From Pseudoalteromonas rubra (GTDB lineage Bacteria; Pseudomonadota; Gammaproteobacteria; Enterobacterales; Alteromonadaceae): a DNA stretch of 64,000 nucleotides. The notes under the pieces are model-generated. The model worked only from the letters and a program-made list of their open reading frames with translations. It was not told where the DNA came from and did not search any database. The stretch spans positions 2,852,001 to 2,916,000 of the forward strand of contig NZ_CP013611.1 of the NCBI RefSeq assembly GCF_001482385.1, read 5' to 3'. This document shows positions 36,101 through 44,252 of this stretch, in pieces; positions within the stretch are counted from its first letter, which is position 1; each line of letters opens with the position of its first letter. The position numbers and the translations under genes were made by a program.

Positions 36101-36481
36101 TATCGCTTTTTTATTCTTTTCGAGCGGGTAGATCATTTGTAGCACCATGTCCGGCGCGGCGCCGACATTGCGGAGCACTTGACTGGTCTCAAAGAGTGGC
36201 GCTGCAAAGCGTTCAAACTGCTTTTGGTCGAGGCGTTCTTGAGGTGCCAATGCAATGGCCAGCCCCCGAACTAGCTGAATATTTGCGGCCAGTGTACCTT
36301 CCAGCTGAGTGCGATAGACATTGAGCTCTTCAAATGTGCGGTTCTTTTCCACTTCGATCAGGCGACGTTCGTTTACCCCATCTATGTACCAACCTGCTGC
36401 CAGGATCACCAATAGTAATCCACCCACCATAAAACGGGTTAAAAAAGCTTTCCTTGACGACAGCACGTGTATGGTCTGCAT
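33155..36481 (-). CDS. Hybrid sensor histidine kinase: CHASE-PAS-GAF-HisKA-HATPase-REC
   Basis: Protein of 1108 residues. Helix at 14-33, CHASE-type periplasmic domain (about 60-255), second helix (262-283), PAS (about 300-410), GAF (about 440-580), coiled coil, then HisKA with His616 (SMSHEIRTPMNGIIG), HATPase (N-box NNLISNAVKF, G-boxes DTGIGI and GGTGLGL), a degenerate second receiver-like segment and a C-terminal receiver with Asp1028 (IILMDCQMP). There is no output domain, so it should relay phosphate to Hpt proteins. Monocistronic on the minus strand, divergent from the penicillin acylase-family gene. Confidence 0.9.
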   Translation of the reverse strand: MQTIHVLSSRKAFLTRFMVGGLLLVILAAGWYIDGVNERRLIEVEKNRTFEELNVYRTQLEGTLAANIQLVRGLAIALAPQERLDQKQFERFAAPLFETSQVLRNVGAAPDMVLQMIYPLEKNKKAIGLNYLTHPQQKKDAIKARDSRTIVLTGPLELVQGGVALIARIPVYVDKDTFWGLLSVVIDMPKLYKQVSLNNLESDYLIAIQGRNGLGDSGEYFYGSPTIQEHNPLAFTIHVPSGSWVLYAAPRYGWKASSAALWPFRLALLTIVLFFLFAFSFYTRLLSELKSKTSALTNMGSLAQVGAWSVDLASHQITLSEVTRQIFAISPYYQPTWMSSTEFFKEGPHRKKFQDYMNQAIKHGRPFEDEFIVQPQKGLECWVLIKAQTKQENGWTLQVFGSVQNINDRKLMAIEHDKVARNNELLAQLSTHEAILNNHTERAQELCTDAVCQAARASRASIWLLSEDHAQLYPTCFSNTRRDSLQHFPPWRKATLPGLFSAVLSKQLIEASTATKHPITRPLADQYLEPFEVEAMLITPILHRGAVCGILCTEYGDPYPDWTDSDRRFIQAIAAMLASLFSGQQQQQAKRKAIIEKELAEQSAKIKADFLASMSHEIRTPMNGIIGMLEILGNSQLTDTQQRNLALAQSSAESLLTIINDILDFSKIEAGKLNIEQIECDLIQIISDCFAAFAPRANDQQTELFIDSRNMQYQYAKTDPHRLKQILNNLISNAVKFTEGGKVTLTCYTERTSEQSRLWCSVEDTGIGISKQQLSKIFDSFTQADPSTTRKFGGTGLGLTIARQLCELMGGALNAYSKPNIGSTFTFYVALEDPQPIRALDTNNDSLYVIDAHSPSDLAARHMLDAWHIPTEHFESVTQMLQAYDANTSHKPALIIATEVLSTTPESELLSLLKHIKAKQLSYALLCHTMQETKAWPQFSANNLLLCPLTPANALSLIKRKEPLVANTTEDVCLDVDILLVEDNKINQTVATTLLEKLGAHVTCAHNGLAAIKHLKVREEAYAIILMDCQMPEMDGYTATKEIRAGVAGEQHQQTPIIALTANAMEGDEEKCLAAGMDAYLSKPINFAALSKMLQRWVVETKACRVTH

Positions 36482-36719
36482 GTAAACGTGAAAAAGTATC
36501 CTTGAATCATTTAACTATAGTTGTCTGTGTGAAAACTCGCCAAGACTCAGACGAATTTATGATGGAAAAACCTTCTGCATGCTAACTATTGGTGCGCATC
36601 TGGCGGAGTTCTTTGCAGGTAAGGCTGCGCCGGGTTAGATGTCACTGACATGTAATGCAATCGCGCTTAATTAACGCTAAGCTGGCTAAGGTCATTAATC
36701 AACCAAGTGAGGGAAAAAT

Positions 36720-39011
36720 ATGCTGATATGGCTGAAACGCGGGATTGCGGTGCTGGTGTTACTCGCACTGGCTGCCAGTGCAGTGGTATATGGCATTTTA
36801 TCACTGAGTTTGCCCGCGCTCGATGGGCAGGGTCAGTCGACGGCGTTGAGTGCACCCGTGACGCTGGAACGGGATGCGATTGGTCAGGCGGTGATCACCG
36901 CGCGGAATCGACAGGATGCTGCCTATGCGCTCGGCTTTGCGCACGGTCAGGATCGCTTTTTCCAGATGGATCTATTGCGCCGCAATGCGGCCGGAGAGTT
37001 AAGTGAGTTATTTGGTGAAGCAGCGCTTGGACTGGACAAACGCTTGAGGTTTCATCGATTTCGTACGCTGAGTCAGCGCATATTACAACAGCTACCGCCA
37101 TCAGAGCAGCGTTTGTTGGCGCGTTACGCTCAGGGGGTCAATGAAGGACAGGCGCAAAGTGGCGTACAGGGCTTTGAGTATCTCCTGCTCGGCGCAGAAG
37201 TACGACCCTGGCAACCAGAAGACAGCTTGTTAGTTATTTTTAGTATGTACCTGGATTTACAAGAAAGCACATTAAAAAGAGATGAAGCACTCATTTTGGT
37301 TGAATCACTACTTGGTGAGGAAATGAAGCATTTTATTATTCAGCCAAGTAATTATCAGGCGGCACTCGATAATAGCGAAGTCGTTAAAGGTGATCTCAAA
37401 ACACCAAAATTAGACGACATTGCTAAATTGGAAGGTGTGACTCATATTGAAGAGCTTTCAATTTTTGGTAGTAATAACTGGGCAGTAACAGGACAGCATA
37501 CTAAAACAGGATCAGCAATGCTTTCTGATGATATGCATCTGGGTTTAAACACACCTGCTATCTGGTACCGCGCTCAGCTTAATTATGACACCGCCTCAGG
37601 TGAGGTGATCCAGGTATCCGGGGTTACTCTACCTGGCGCGCCTGCTGTGGTTGTGGGCAGTAACAATCAGGTTGCCTGGGGATTTACCAATGGTTATCTG
37701 GATACGGCTGACTGGATTAAGCTGGACCCACAGGTCGACACTACCTGGCAAGTTACTGAACAACTTAAGTTACCGGATGGCAGGAGTGAGGCATTTACCC
37801 TGACATTAAGTGATTACGGGCCGGTTAAGCAGATCCGCGACGAAGCTTATGCATTGAGCTGGGTGGCGCATCAGGATTACGCGGTCAATCTGGGGCTACT
37901 GGGACTGGAGTTGGCAGGGAGTGTCGATGAAGCACTGGAACGTGCTGCACAGATAGCTATTCCGGTTCAGAATATGGTGGTTGTGGACGCCCAAGGGAAT
38001 GCGGCCTGGCGCCCTACGGGGGCTGTACCAGGGCGCGCTATGCCTAGCGATACAGCCATACCCAGTCAGGCGTACAGTGACGGCTGGCAACGTAATGAAG
38101 TGCAGCGGCCGGTGGTTAAAAATCCAGCCCATGGCAAGATCTGGACTGCCAACTCACGAGTGGTATCGGCACAGCAACATCAGCGTTTTGGCGATGGAGG
38201 ATATGCACTGGGGGCACGGGCAGTGCAGATCCGTGATCGCCTGATGGCGCAAAGTCAGTTTGATGAAGCGGATTTTATGCGCCTGCAACTCGACAATGAA
38301 GCGCGCTTTTTGGCCCCCTGGCATCAGTTGTTGAGTGCGCTGCTTGCCAGGCAGGGCGATAGTTATGCGCGAGACAGGGGGTATTTGTCTGATTGGCAGG
38401 CCTGTGCCTGTCCTGAGTCGGTTGGTTATACCTTAGTCAGGCGCTTTCGCGATCATACCCTGGACTTGCTGTTTGCACCGGTTGAGCACACGCTGCAACA
38501 AGTTGACGGCAGTTTGTCGCCCCTGAAGCGTTATCTTGAGCCTGCTGCATGGCAATTGATCCACGAACAGCCTGCACACTGGCAGCAGCAGTACAGCGAT
38601 TGGGATGCCATGTTGCTGACTGCTTATGAGTCGGCGAAAACGCAGCTGCGTGAGATTGAAGGCCGGGATATGGCCGCGTGGCAATGGGGGCGGGTCAACC
38701 AGCTTGAAGTAAAGCACCCGTTTAGCAGGCAAATCCCGCTACTCAGTGGCTTGCTGGATATGCCGGTGGTGGCTGGCTTTGGTGACAGCTATATGCCAGC
38801 GGTACAAAAGCCGGCATTTGGCGCTTCTCAGCGTTTTATTGCCCAACCAGGTTATCTGGATAAAGCGATAATGAGTGTCGCGGGTGGGCAAAGTGGCCAT
38901 CCGCTGTCACCCTTTTACCGGGCTGGCTTCAGCGCCTATGCGCAGGGCGAAGCTGTCCCTTTATTACCAGGGTCCATTAATCATCGCATCACATTTACAC
39001 CAATCAACTAG
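36720..39011 (+). CDS. Penicillin acylase family N-terminal serine hydrolase
   Basis: Protein of 763 residues: a hydrophobic N-terminal anchor (residues 5-30), the alpha subunit (AYALGFAHGQDRFFQMDLLRR; AAGELSELFG), a spacer and the autocleavage site FGSNNWAVTG with nucleophile Ser251, then the beta subunit (SAMLSDDMHLGLNTPAIWY; VAWGFTNGYLD). Members hydrolyse amide bonds, such as penicillins or acyl-homoserine lactones, in the periplasm. GC falls to about 37% over roughly 37230-37560 while the flanks are at 55-60%, suggesting a recombined segment covering the spacer and active site. Substrate unknown. Confidence 0.88.
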   Translation: MLIWLKRGIAVLVLLALAASAVVYGILSLSLPALDGQGQSTALSAPVTLERDAIGQAVITARNRQDAAYALGFAHGQDRFFQMDLLRRNAAGELSELFGEAALGLDKRLRFHRFRTLSQRILQQLPPSEQRLLARYAQGVNEGQAQSGVQGFEYLLLGAEVRPWQPEDSLLVIFSMYLDLQESTLKRDEALILVESLLGEEMKHFIIQPSNYQAALDNSEVVKGDLKTPKLDDIAKLEGVTHIEELSIFGSNNWAVTGQHTKTGSAMLSDDMHLGLNTPAIWYRAQLNYDTASGEVIQVSGVTLPGAPAVVVGSNNQVAWGFTNGYLDTADWIKLDPQVDTTWQVTEQLKLPDGRSEAFTLTLSDYGPVKQIRDEAYALSWVAHQDYAVNLGLLGLELAGSVDEALERAAQIAIPVQNMVVVDAQGNAAWRPTGAVPGRAMPSDTAIPSQAYSDGWQRNEVQRPVVKNPAHGKIWTANSRVVSAQQHQRFGDGGYALGARAVQIRDRLMAQSQFDEADFMRLQLDNEARFLAPWHQLLSALLARQGDSYARDRGYLSDWQACACPESVGYTLVRRFRDHTLDLLFAPVEHTLQQVDGSLSPLKRYLEPAAWQLIHEQPAHWQQQYSDWDAMLLTAYESAKTQLREIEGRDMAAWQWGRVNQLEVKHPFSRQIPLLSGLLDMPVVAGFGDSYMPAVQKPAFGASQRFIAQPGYLDKAIMSVAGGQSGHPLSPFYRAGFSAYAQGEAVPLLPGSINHRITFTPIN

Positions 39012-40069
39012 CTGGTGTGGGCCGCAGTCACCCGATTGCGGCCCTGTGCTTTACTGGTGTAGAGTGCATCGTCGGCCAGCTGCAAAGCGACGGAAAAAGG
39101 CAAAGCGGTATGCCACAAAGCTACGCCAAAACTCATCGTTGTAGTGAGTTCTTCACCATTAAAGCGCTGTTTATCAAGGGTTTGTCGCAATGTTTCAATG
39201 CGTATGAGCGCTTCTTCCTGAGTACAGTCAACCAGCACCAATAAAAACTCCTCTCCGCCCCATCTGACGGCGATATCCTGATCGGTAACATGCTCACGTA
39301 AGATATCAGAGACGGTTTGCAGTACTTCATCCCCCATATCATGACCCAGTTGGTCGTTAATCTGTTTAAAATGGTCGAGATCCGCCATGACCACGCAGAG
39401 ACTTTGTCCGTTGTGTGCACAGCTGCTGTGCGCTCTGAGGATCAGTTCTTTGGCATAGCGGCGATTAAACAGATTCGTGAGTGGGTCTCTGGCTGCCAGC
39501 TTAGCCAGCTGACGGCGCTGAATAAAGGTGCTTTCGCGCACATGGCCAATAACGTAGATCATGGGTAAGCCGCACACGAACACATTGATAAAGTGAATAG
39601 AGCGGGCGTACTCCTGGAGCATAAAAGGGGTATTTACGGTGCTGTAAAGCTCAAACAGCAGGGCAAATAACACAATCATGCTAAGGGACAGAACAATGGC
39701 CAGTCGTAGTTTTAGCTTCATATCCAGCAGCAACATACAGGCGATGGTCCACAGGTAATACTGGAAGCCATAATCCATCCCTAACGTGGCACATACCAGC
39801 ACCGAGTGACCCGTCACTTCAACACAAAAAACCCGCAGTGCCAGGTGGCTGTAACCCCGGTTAAGCAGATAAATCCCCGTTGCCCAAGCTGCAACGCTGG
39901 CGATGTTGGCGATGGACAGGATATAGACATGGCTGTACCAAAAAGCAAAGATAAACAGCAAATGTAAGCATAAACAATAGTAAGCGACTTGCTTAAACAG
40001 CTTCACTTTGACCAGCTCTACTTCGTCCGGCTGACTATAAAAATGTTGCGCAATCGGCACGTAAGGCAC
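39008..40069 (-). CDS. Membrane-bound diguanylate cyclase (GGDEF)
   Basis: Protein of 353 residues with about six hydrophobic helices (residues 27-175) and a GGDEF domain (RDPLTNLFNRRYAKEL; MADLDHFKQINDQLGHDMGDEVL; active site RWGGEEFLLV at 269-278). The GGEEF form is active. It makes c-di-GMP at the inner membrane. No clear sensor family in the membrane part. The 3' end overlaps the penicillin acylase gene stop by 4 bases. Confidence 0.9.
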   Translation of the reverse strand: MPYVPIAQHFYSQPDEVELVKVKLFKQVAYYCLCLHLLFIFAFWYSHVYILSIANIASVAAWATGIYLLNRGYSHLALRVFCVEVTGHSVLVCATLGMDYGFQYYLWTIACMLLLDMKLKLRLAIVLSLSMIVLFALLFELYSTVNTPFMLQEYARSIHFINVFVCGLPMIYVIGHVRESTFIQRRQLAKLAARDPLTNLFNRRYAKELILRAHSSCAHNGQSLCVVMADLDHFKQINDQLGHDMGDEVLQTVSDILREHVTDQDIAVRWGGEEFLLVLVDCTQEEALIRIETLRQTLDKQRFNGEELTTTMSFGVALWHTALPFSVALQLADDALYTSKAQGRNRVTAAHTS

Positions 40070-40148
40070 TCAGTTATCATTGTTGCAATATATTCAGTAT
40101 AGAAAGTGCCGGCGTTTTTTCCCTGAAAATTTATGCCAGACCAGTCAC

Positions 40149-41021
40149 CTAACCCATCATAACCAGGGTCGCTGCCAGTGCGATGAGTAGTAACCCCAGG
40201 GTATCACGCCGGGCAACTGGTGTTTTCAGCCACCACACAGCGATGGCAAGCGAAAAGAATACCTCGATCTGGCCGAGTGTTTTTACATAGGCAACGTGTT
40301 GCAGACTCATAGCACTAAACCAGCCAACGGAGCCGATACAGCTGGTGGTACTGATGGCACAGGTGAGCCGGCGGTGTTGCCACAGTTGACGCCAGGAGTT
40401 TGATTCTGCATAGCTCAAGTAGCAAGCCAGTATTAAGGTTTGACAGGATAGCACCAGCAACAGCACCCAGGCCGCGCTGTGCGGGAAGGGTAACTGGGTG
40501 GCAATACTGGCTTCTCGTACCCACAAAGAGGTGAGGGCAAAGGCTCCGCCACAGGCAAGCCCCAACAAGGCGGTCGTCAGTTGAAAATGGCGCAGTGTAA
40601 CACCGCTGAGTAACAGCACCGCAATACCGCCCAGCAGGACGCCCAACCAGCCCAGCGCGCTCAGATGAGAGCCAAAAAAGACCATGCCCAGGATGGCGGC
40701 TAACAAAGCCTCACTTTTGGCCAATCCGACACCGACCGCATAATTGTTTCGTTTGAACAATACCACCATGAGTCCGGTTGCAATGATCTGCATAATGCTC
40801 GCGCCTGCAACATAGCCTATCAGTGTTGGGTTCAGGGTGAGTGCGGGTGCTGTTTGCCAGTGGTACAGACCCAGCAGGTATAGTGCGGCCAGGGGCGTGG
40901 CCAGCAGAAAGCGGGCCAGTGTGACGCTGGCCACGCTGGCGTGTTGACTCAGGCGACTTTGTAGCGCATTACGCCAGGCTTGGCTGAAGGCGGCCAGGCA
41001 GGTAAAGGCAATCCATTCCAT
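40149..41021 (-). CDS. EamA-family (DMT) transporter
   Basis: Protein of about 290 residues with ten hydrophobic helices (MEWIAFTCLAAFSQAWRNAL onward) in two EamA halves. Substrate unknown. The ATG at 41021 is chosen because the first helix starts there; an ATG at 41072 would add a polar 17-residue extension. It stands 80 bases downstream of the diguanylate cyclase gene's start, on the same strand. Confidence 0.8.
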   Translation of the reverse strand: MEWIAFTCLAAFSQAWRNALQSRLSQHASVASVTLARFLLATPLAALYLLGLYHWQTAPALTLNPTLIGYVAGASIMQIIATGLMVVLFKRNNYAVGVGLAKSEALLAAILGMVFFGSHLSALGWLGVLLGGIAVLLLSGVTLRHFQLTTALLGLACGGAFALTSLWVREASIATQLPFPHSAAWVLLLVLSCQTLILACYLSYAESNSWRQLWQHRRLTCAISTTSCIGSVGWFSAMSLQHVAYVKTLGQIEVFFSLAIAVWWLKTPVARRDTLGLLLIALAATLVMMG

Positions 41022-41188
41022 ATTTTTCGGCTTTGATGAATATCGGAACACTGAAACTAACCGGACCTGCACAGAAATGCCAGACCCTTGAAAAATATTC
41101 AGTATAACGCGTGGAAATGATGGTGCGACAATATGCCGCAGTGTGCCGCAATCGGTTGCGCGCTATACTGTTTATTGATGCTACTTTT

Positions 41189-41214
41189 ACCGCCCAGACA
41201 GCCGATTGGGCGGT
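41189..41214 (-). terminator. Terminator hairpin of the rluF-like gene
   Basis: ACCGCCCA pairs with TGGGCGGT around a 10-base loop, one base after the rluF-like stop codon on the minus strand. Only a short A/T tract follows, so it may be a weak intrinsic terminator. Confidence 0.6.
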
Positions 41215-41215
41215 A

Positions 41216-41917
41216 CTATTTTTTTTCCTCTTCGAGCTTAAGCTGTGCCAACGCAATTGGCTGATAGTGCCCTGCTGGCAAAACTTGCGCATCGAGTTGC
41301 AGGTTTGCTATTCGCACCCGGTATAAATCCACCACCCGGTAACCGCAGTAACGTGCCATTTTACGGATCTGGCGATTTAACCCCTGCCTGAGGACAATGG
41401 TAAAGGTATCTGCAGCGATTGGCTCAACCCGGCAGGCTTGGGTTATCACACCGTCGACCGGCACACCCGCACTCATCCGTGCACAAAATTGGGCATCAAA
41501 GGGGCGGTCGACCACCACCCGGTACTCTTTTTCCTGATGATGTCTCGGGTGGATCAGGCGGTTACAAAGCTCACCGTCATTGGTTAGTAGTAGCAGTCCA
41601 CGGCTGTCTTTGTCTAATCGGCCAATGGGGTAGACTCGCTCACCGGGTGGCAAATAGTGGCTCAGGCTACTTGGGTCGTCCGGGCGTAATTTACAGTCGA
41701 TACCAACCGGTTTGTGATACATGTAAAGTTGTTTGGGGGCCGGCCCCTCAACCAACTGGCCGCTGACGAGAATATGGTCGGCCTCTGTGACGTGATCTAT
41801 GTGGTTAGCCGGGTGGCCATTCACCGTGACCTCGGCGGCTTCGATCAATCGTGACGCCTGACGGCGGGAACAGACACCACAGTGGCTCAGATATTTGGCT
41901 AGGCGCATTGGCTGCAT
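41216..41917 (-). CDS. RluF-like 23S rRNA pseudouridine synthase
   Basis: Protein of 233 residues: an N-terminal S4 RNA-binding domain (RLAKYLSHCGVCSRRQASRL) and an RsuA-family catalytic domain with Asp102 in IGRLDKDSRGLLLLTNDG and RQGLNRQIRKMARYCGY. The IRKMARYCGY and VGIDCK segments are closest to RluF, which modifies helix 69-adjacent U2604 in 23S rRNA; RluB or RsuA are less likely. Start could also be the ATG three codons on (41908). Confidence 0.85.
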   Translation of the reverse strand: MQPMRLAKYLSHCGVCSRRQASRLIEAAEVTVNGHPANHIDHVTEADHILVSGQLVEGPAPKQLYMYHKPVGIDCKLRPDDPSSLSHYLPPGERVYPIGRLDKDSRGLLLLTNDGELCNRLIHPRHHQEKEYRVVVDRPFDAQFCARMSAGVPVDGVITQACRVEPIAADTFTIVLRQGLNRQIRKMARYCGYRVVDLYRVRIANLQLDAQVLPAGHYQPIALAQLKLEEEKK

Positions 41918-41951
41918 ACAAAGGAAAACCGGGAAGCAAAAGTGCAGTATA

Positions 41952-43085
41952 TCAATTCTGACTGCGGGGGCGCAAAATCAGTACGGCGTTACGCTGATCG
42001 ATGTCAAAATCAAAGTGACGCAGAAAATTCATGCCCAGCAAACCCGGTCCGGCGCGCATTTCATTCATGACAGCAAACTGTATGGGCCCGCGCACTTGAT
42101 CGCCAATCTGCATTTGCTCACTTTGGTAAAATTCTACATTCGCAAGTCCATTGGCTGTCGATACGGTCCGGGTGTCAAGGTAATCCACAGCCTGGATCAG
42201 CGTGGTAAATTGTTGTTGGGTCAGCGATGTGACGCTGGCGCCGGTGTCGATCATCAATTCGATGGCGGTGCCCGCCAGCTGGGCTTCAAGCACAAAATGA
42301 CTACCGAGACGGCGCAATGGCACATGCGTAATCCCTTGCTGTAAAGCTTGCGCCTGCTGTTGCAACACTGCTGTTTCCTGATGGTGGCGCAAGGTGTCGT
42401 CTGCCTGTGCAATTAAAAACAGCGCTTCGTCAGGTTGAGATAAAGCCAGATGCGCTTTGACCTGGTGTGTCAGAAGCGGCAACATGTGTGGCTTTTCATC
42501 GTACCAGGGTGCGGCGAGGGTCAGCAGCTCATGCCATTGTTGTTGCTCGCTCAGTTCGACCAGGCGCGATACTAATAGCGTATCGACCAGAGACTGCCAA
42601 TCAGCGTAATGGGGGTTGTGTCTGTACGCAATGAGGAGGCGGTTGAGTGCTTCGTCGGGCTGTGCAAGCGCCTGATATAAAAGAATCTCAAGACGCTGTG
42701 CTGCCAGTGCTTGCGGTTCTGCCCTGAGGAACCCCTGTACCAGAGCGAGCTGTGCAAAAAGCTGAGCGTGCGAAGCCTGGTCCAGCTTTGCGTTGATCCA
42801 CTGCCACCACTGCTTAGCAGATTGGCTCACCGCGTGGGGGTGTGTTTCTCGCGCTTGCAGCAGACTGGCCAGAGCCTGCTCATAGTGAGCCTGCTGGAAT
42901 GCTTGTTGTGCCTGGGTAATTAATATGGGTGTCTGGCGGTCATTAGGCGGGGTTGTCACGGCAACAGGGGTAGTTGATGTTGTGGGAGGGTTATCTAGCA
43001 CAGCAGGTGAAGGACGATATAGCTGCCAGCCCAAATAGCCATTGAGTAGCAAAGACAGCCCTAAGAGCATCGATTTCACCTGCAT
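41952..43085 (-). CDS. Membrane-anchored retropepsin-like aspartic protease with TPR-like region
   Basis: Protein of 377 residues. A single N-terminal helix (KSMLLGLSLLLNGYLGW) is followed by a Pro/Thr linker, a helical, repeat-like region (about 55-245) and a C-terminal retropepsin domain with the active motif LMIDTGASVTSL (Asp280) and GLLGMNFL, the second hydrophobic motif. One domain means it must dimerise to be active. Function unknown; such proteases act in the periplasm. It lies 15 bases after the RmlD-like gene on the same strand. Confidence 0.85.
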   Translation of the reverse strand: MQVKSMLLGLSLLLNGYLGWQLYRPSPAVLDNPPTTSTTPVAVTTPPNDRQTPILITQAQQAFQQAHYEQALASLLQARETHPHAVSQSAKQWWQWINAKLDQASHAQLFAQLALVQGFLRAEPQALAAQRLEILLYQALAQPDEALNRLLIAYRHNPHYADWQSLVDTLLVSRLVELSEQQQWHELLTLAAPWYDEKPHMLPLLTHQVKAHLALSQPDEALFLIAQADDTLRHHQETAVLQQQAQALQQGITHVPLRRLGSHFVLEAQLAGTAIELMIDTGASVTSLTQQQFTTLIQAVDYLDTRTVSTANGLANVEFYQSEQMQIGDQVRGPIQFAVMNEMRAGPGLLGMNFLRHFDFDIDQRNAVLILRPRSQN

Positions 43086-43100
43086 TGTATATTACTCCTA

Positions 43101-43973
43101 TTAGTGCCGGGCCAGCACAGCGGCAATCGCAGCACCAAATTCGCGCTGGTGAGTGATACCCAACAAATGCAGTCGAGTATCCTGGAGCGCACAGTTATGT
43201 GGCCGGGCTGCACTTTGGGTGGGTTCAGGGACCGCGATGAGCTGCTCACCATCTATGCCCAGCAGCGGTGCTATGGTGCGTGCCATCTGATATTTGGTCA
43301 TCGCCTGGTTATCCGATACATGATAAATACCGCCCAGCTTTTCTGCCGGAAGTGCCACCAGGTCCGCCAGTGTCAGCGCGATATCTTCGACATGGGTAGG
43401 GTAGCGAATAGCCCAGTCATCATGGGCGCTCTTTGCATTTAGTTTGAGTTGCTCAGCGATCACTGTAACAGCCGACTCAGCCAGATATTCAACATCCCCG
43501 TACAGCACTGGCACTCGGATCACGCTATGTAAAGGGTCGCTCGATAGCACGGCTTGTTCAGCTTGTTGCTTGCTTTGGCCATAAAAGTTCAGCGGGTTGG
43601 TATGTGCCTGCTCAGTATAAGGCGGCTGAGTACCATCAAAAACGTAATCGGTGCTGATAAAAAATAAGCGAACACCCCTTTGGCTACACTGTGTTGCCAG
43701 GTGCTCACTGGCGGCCACATTCAGTGCGAGCGTCTGAGCATGATCTGTTTCACAAACATCAGGCTTTCGCTCTGCCGCAGCGTGGATGAGCACGTCCGGT
43801 GCATACTGATCGAGAAAAGTGTTGACGGCTTGTTGATCGGATAAATCCAACGACACCAGTGGCGGGGCGGCACGGCGAAAGCCACACCCTATGATTGTGT
43901 GCTGTGTCTCCAGTACTTTGACGAGTGCACGTCCCAGTAGTCCGGTCGCGCCGGTAATAGCGATGGTTTGCAT
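43101..43973 (-). CDS. RmlD-like NAD(P)-dependent reductase (SDR extended)
   Basis: Protein of 290 residues with cofactor motif ITGATGLLGRALVKVL, STDYVFDGTQPPYTE and the catalytic Tyr-x-x-x-Lys in NFYGQSKQQAEQAV. It belongs to the dTDP-4-dehydrorhamnose reductase / MAT2B-like group. No rhamnose pathway genes (rmlA, B, C) lie nearby, so a nucleotide-sugar role is not assured. Probably in an operon with the retropepsin-like gene. Confidence 0.85.
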   Translation of the reverse strand: MQTIAITGATGLLGRALVKVLETQHTIIGCGFRRAAPPLVSLDLSDQQAVNTFLDQYAPDVLIHAAAERKPDVCETDHAQTLALNVAASEHLATQCSQRGVRLFFISTDYVFDGTQPPYTEQAHTNPLNFYGQSKQQAEQAVLSSDPLHSVIRVPVLYGDVEYLAESAVTVIAEQLKLNAKSAHDDWAIRYPTHVEDIALTLADLVALPAEKLGGIYHVSDNQAMTKYQMARTIAPLLGIDGEQLIAVPEPTQSAARPHNCALQDTRLHLLGITHQREFGAAIAAVLARH

Positions 43974-44252
43974 AGCAACTCCGTTGATTGTCTGGCTGTT
44001 TTATACGGGGAGTGAAAATAATAGCACTCGCGAACGGATCATTGTGCCACACGTTTTTTGTCTTATTAAATAAGCGTTTCACATCGGCAAGGTCGCATGA
44101 ATACGCGATGTATTTCACCGATCACCGTGGAATATGACAGCAACCTTGCCAGCTTACCCAATTTCCAGACAGTGTCCAGATGCGATGCCTGGTTTTTCAC
44201 TACCTCTGTGAGGGGGCTTAATCCCGGGCCAGATGAGGCCGGCCCGGAGCGA

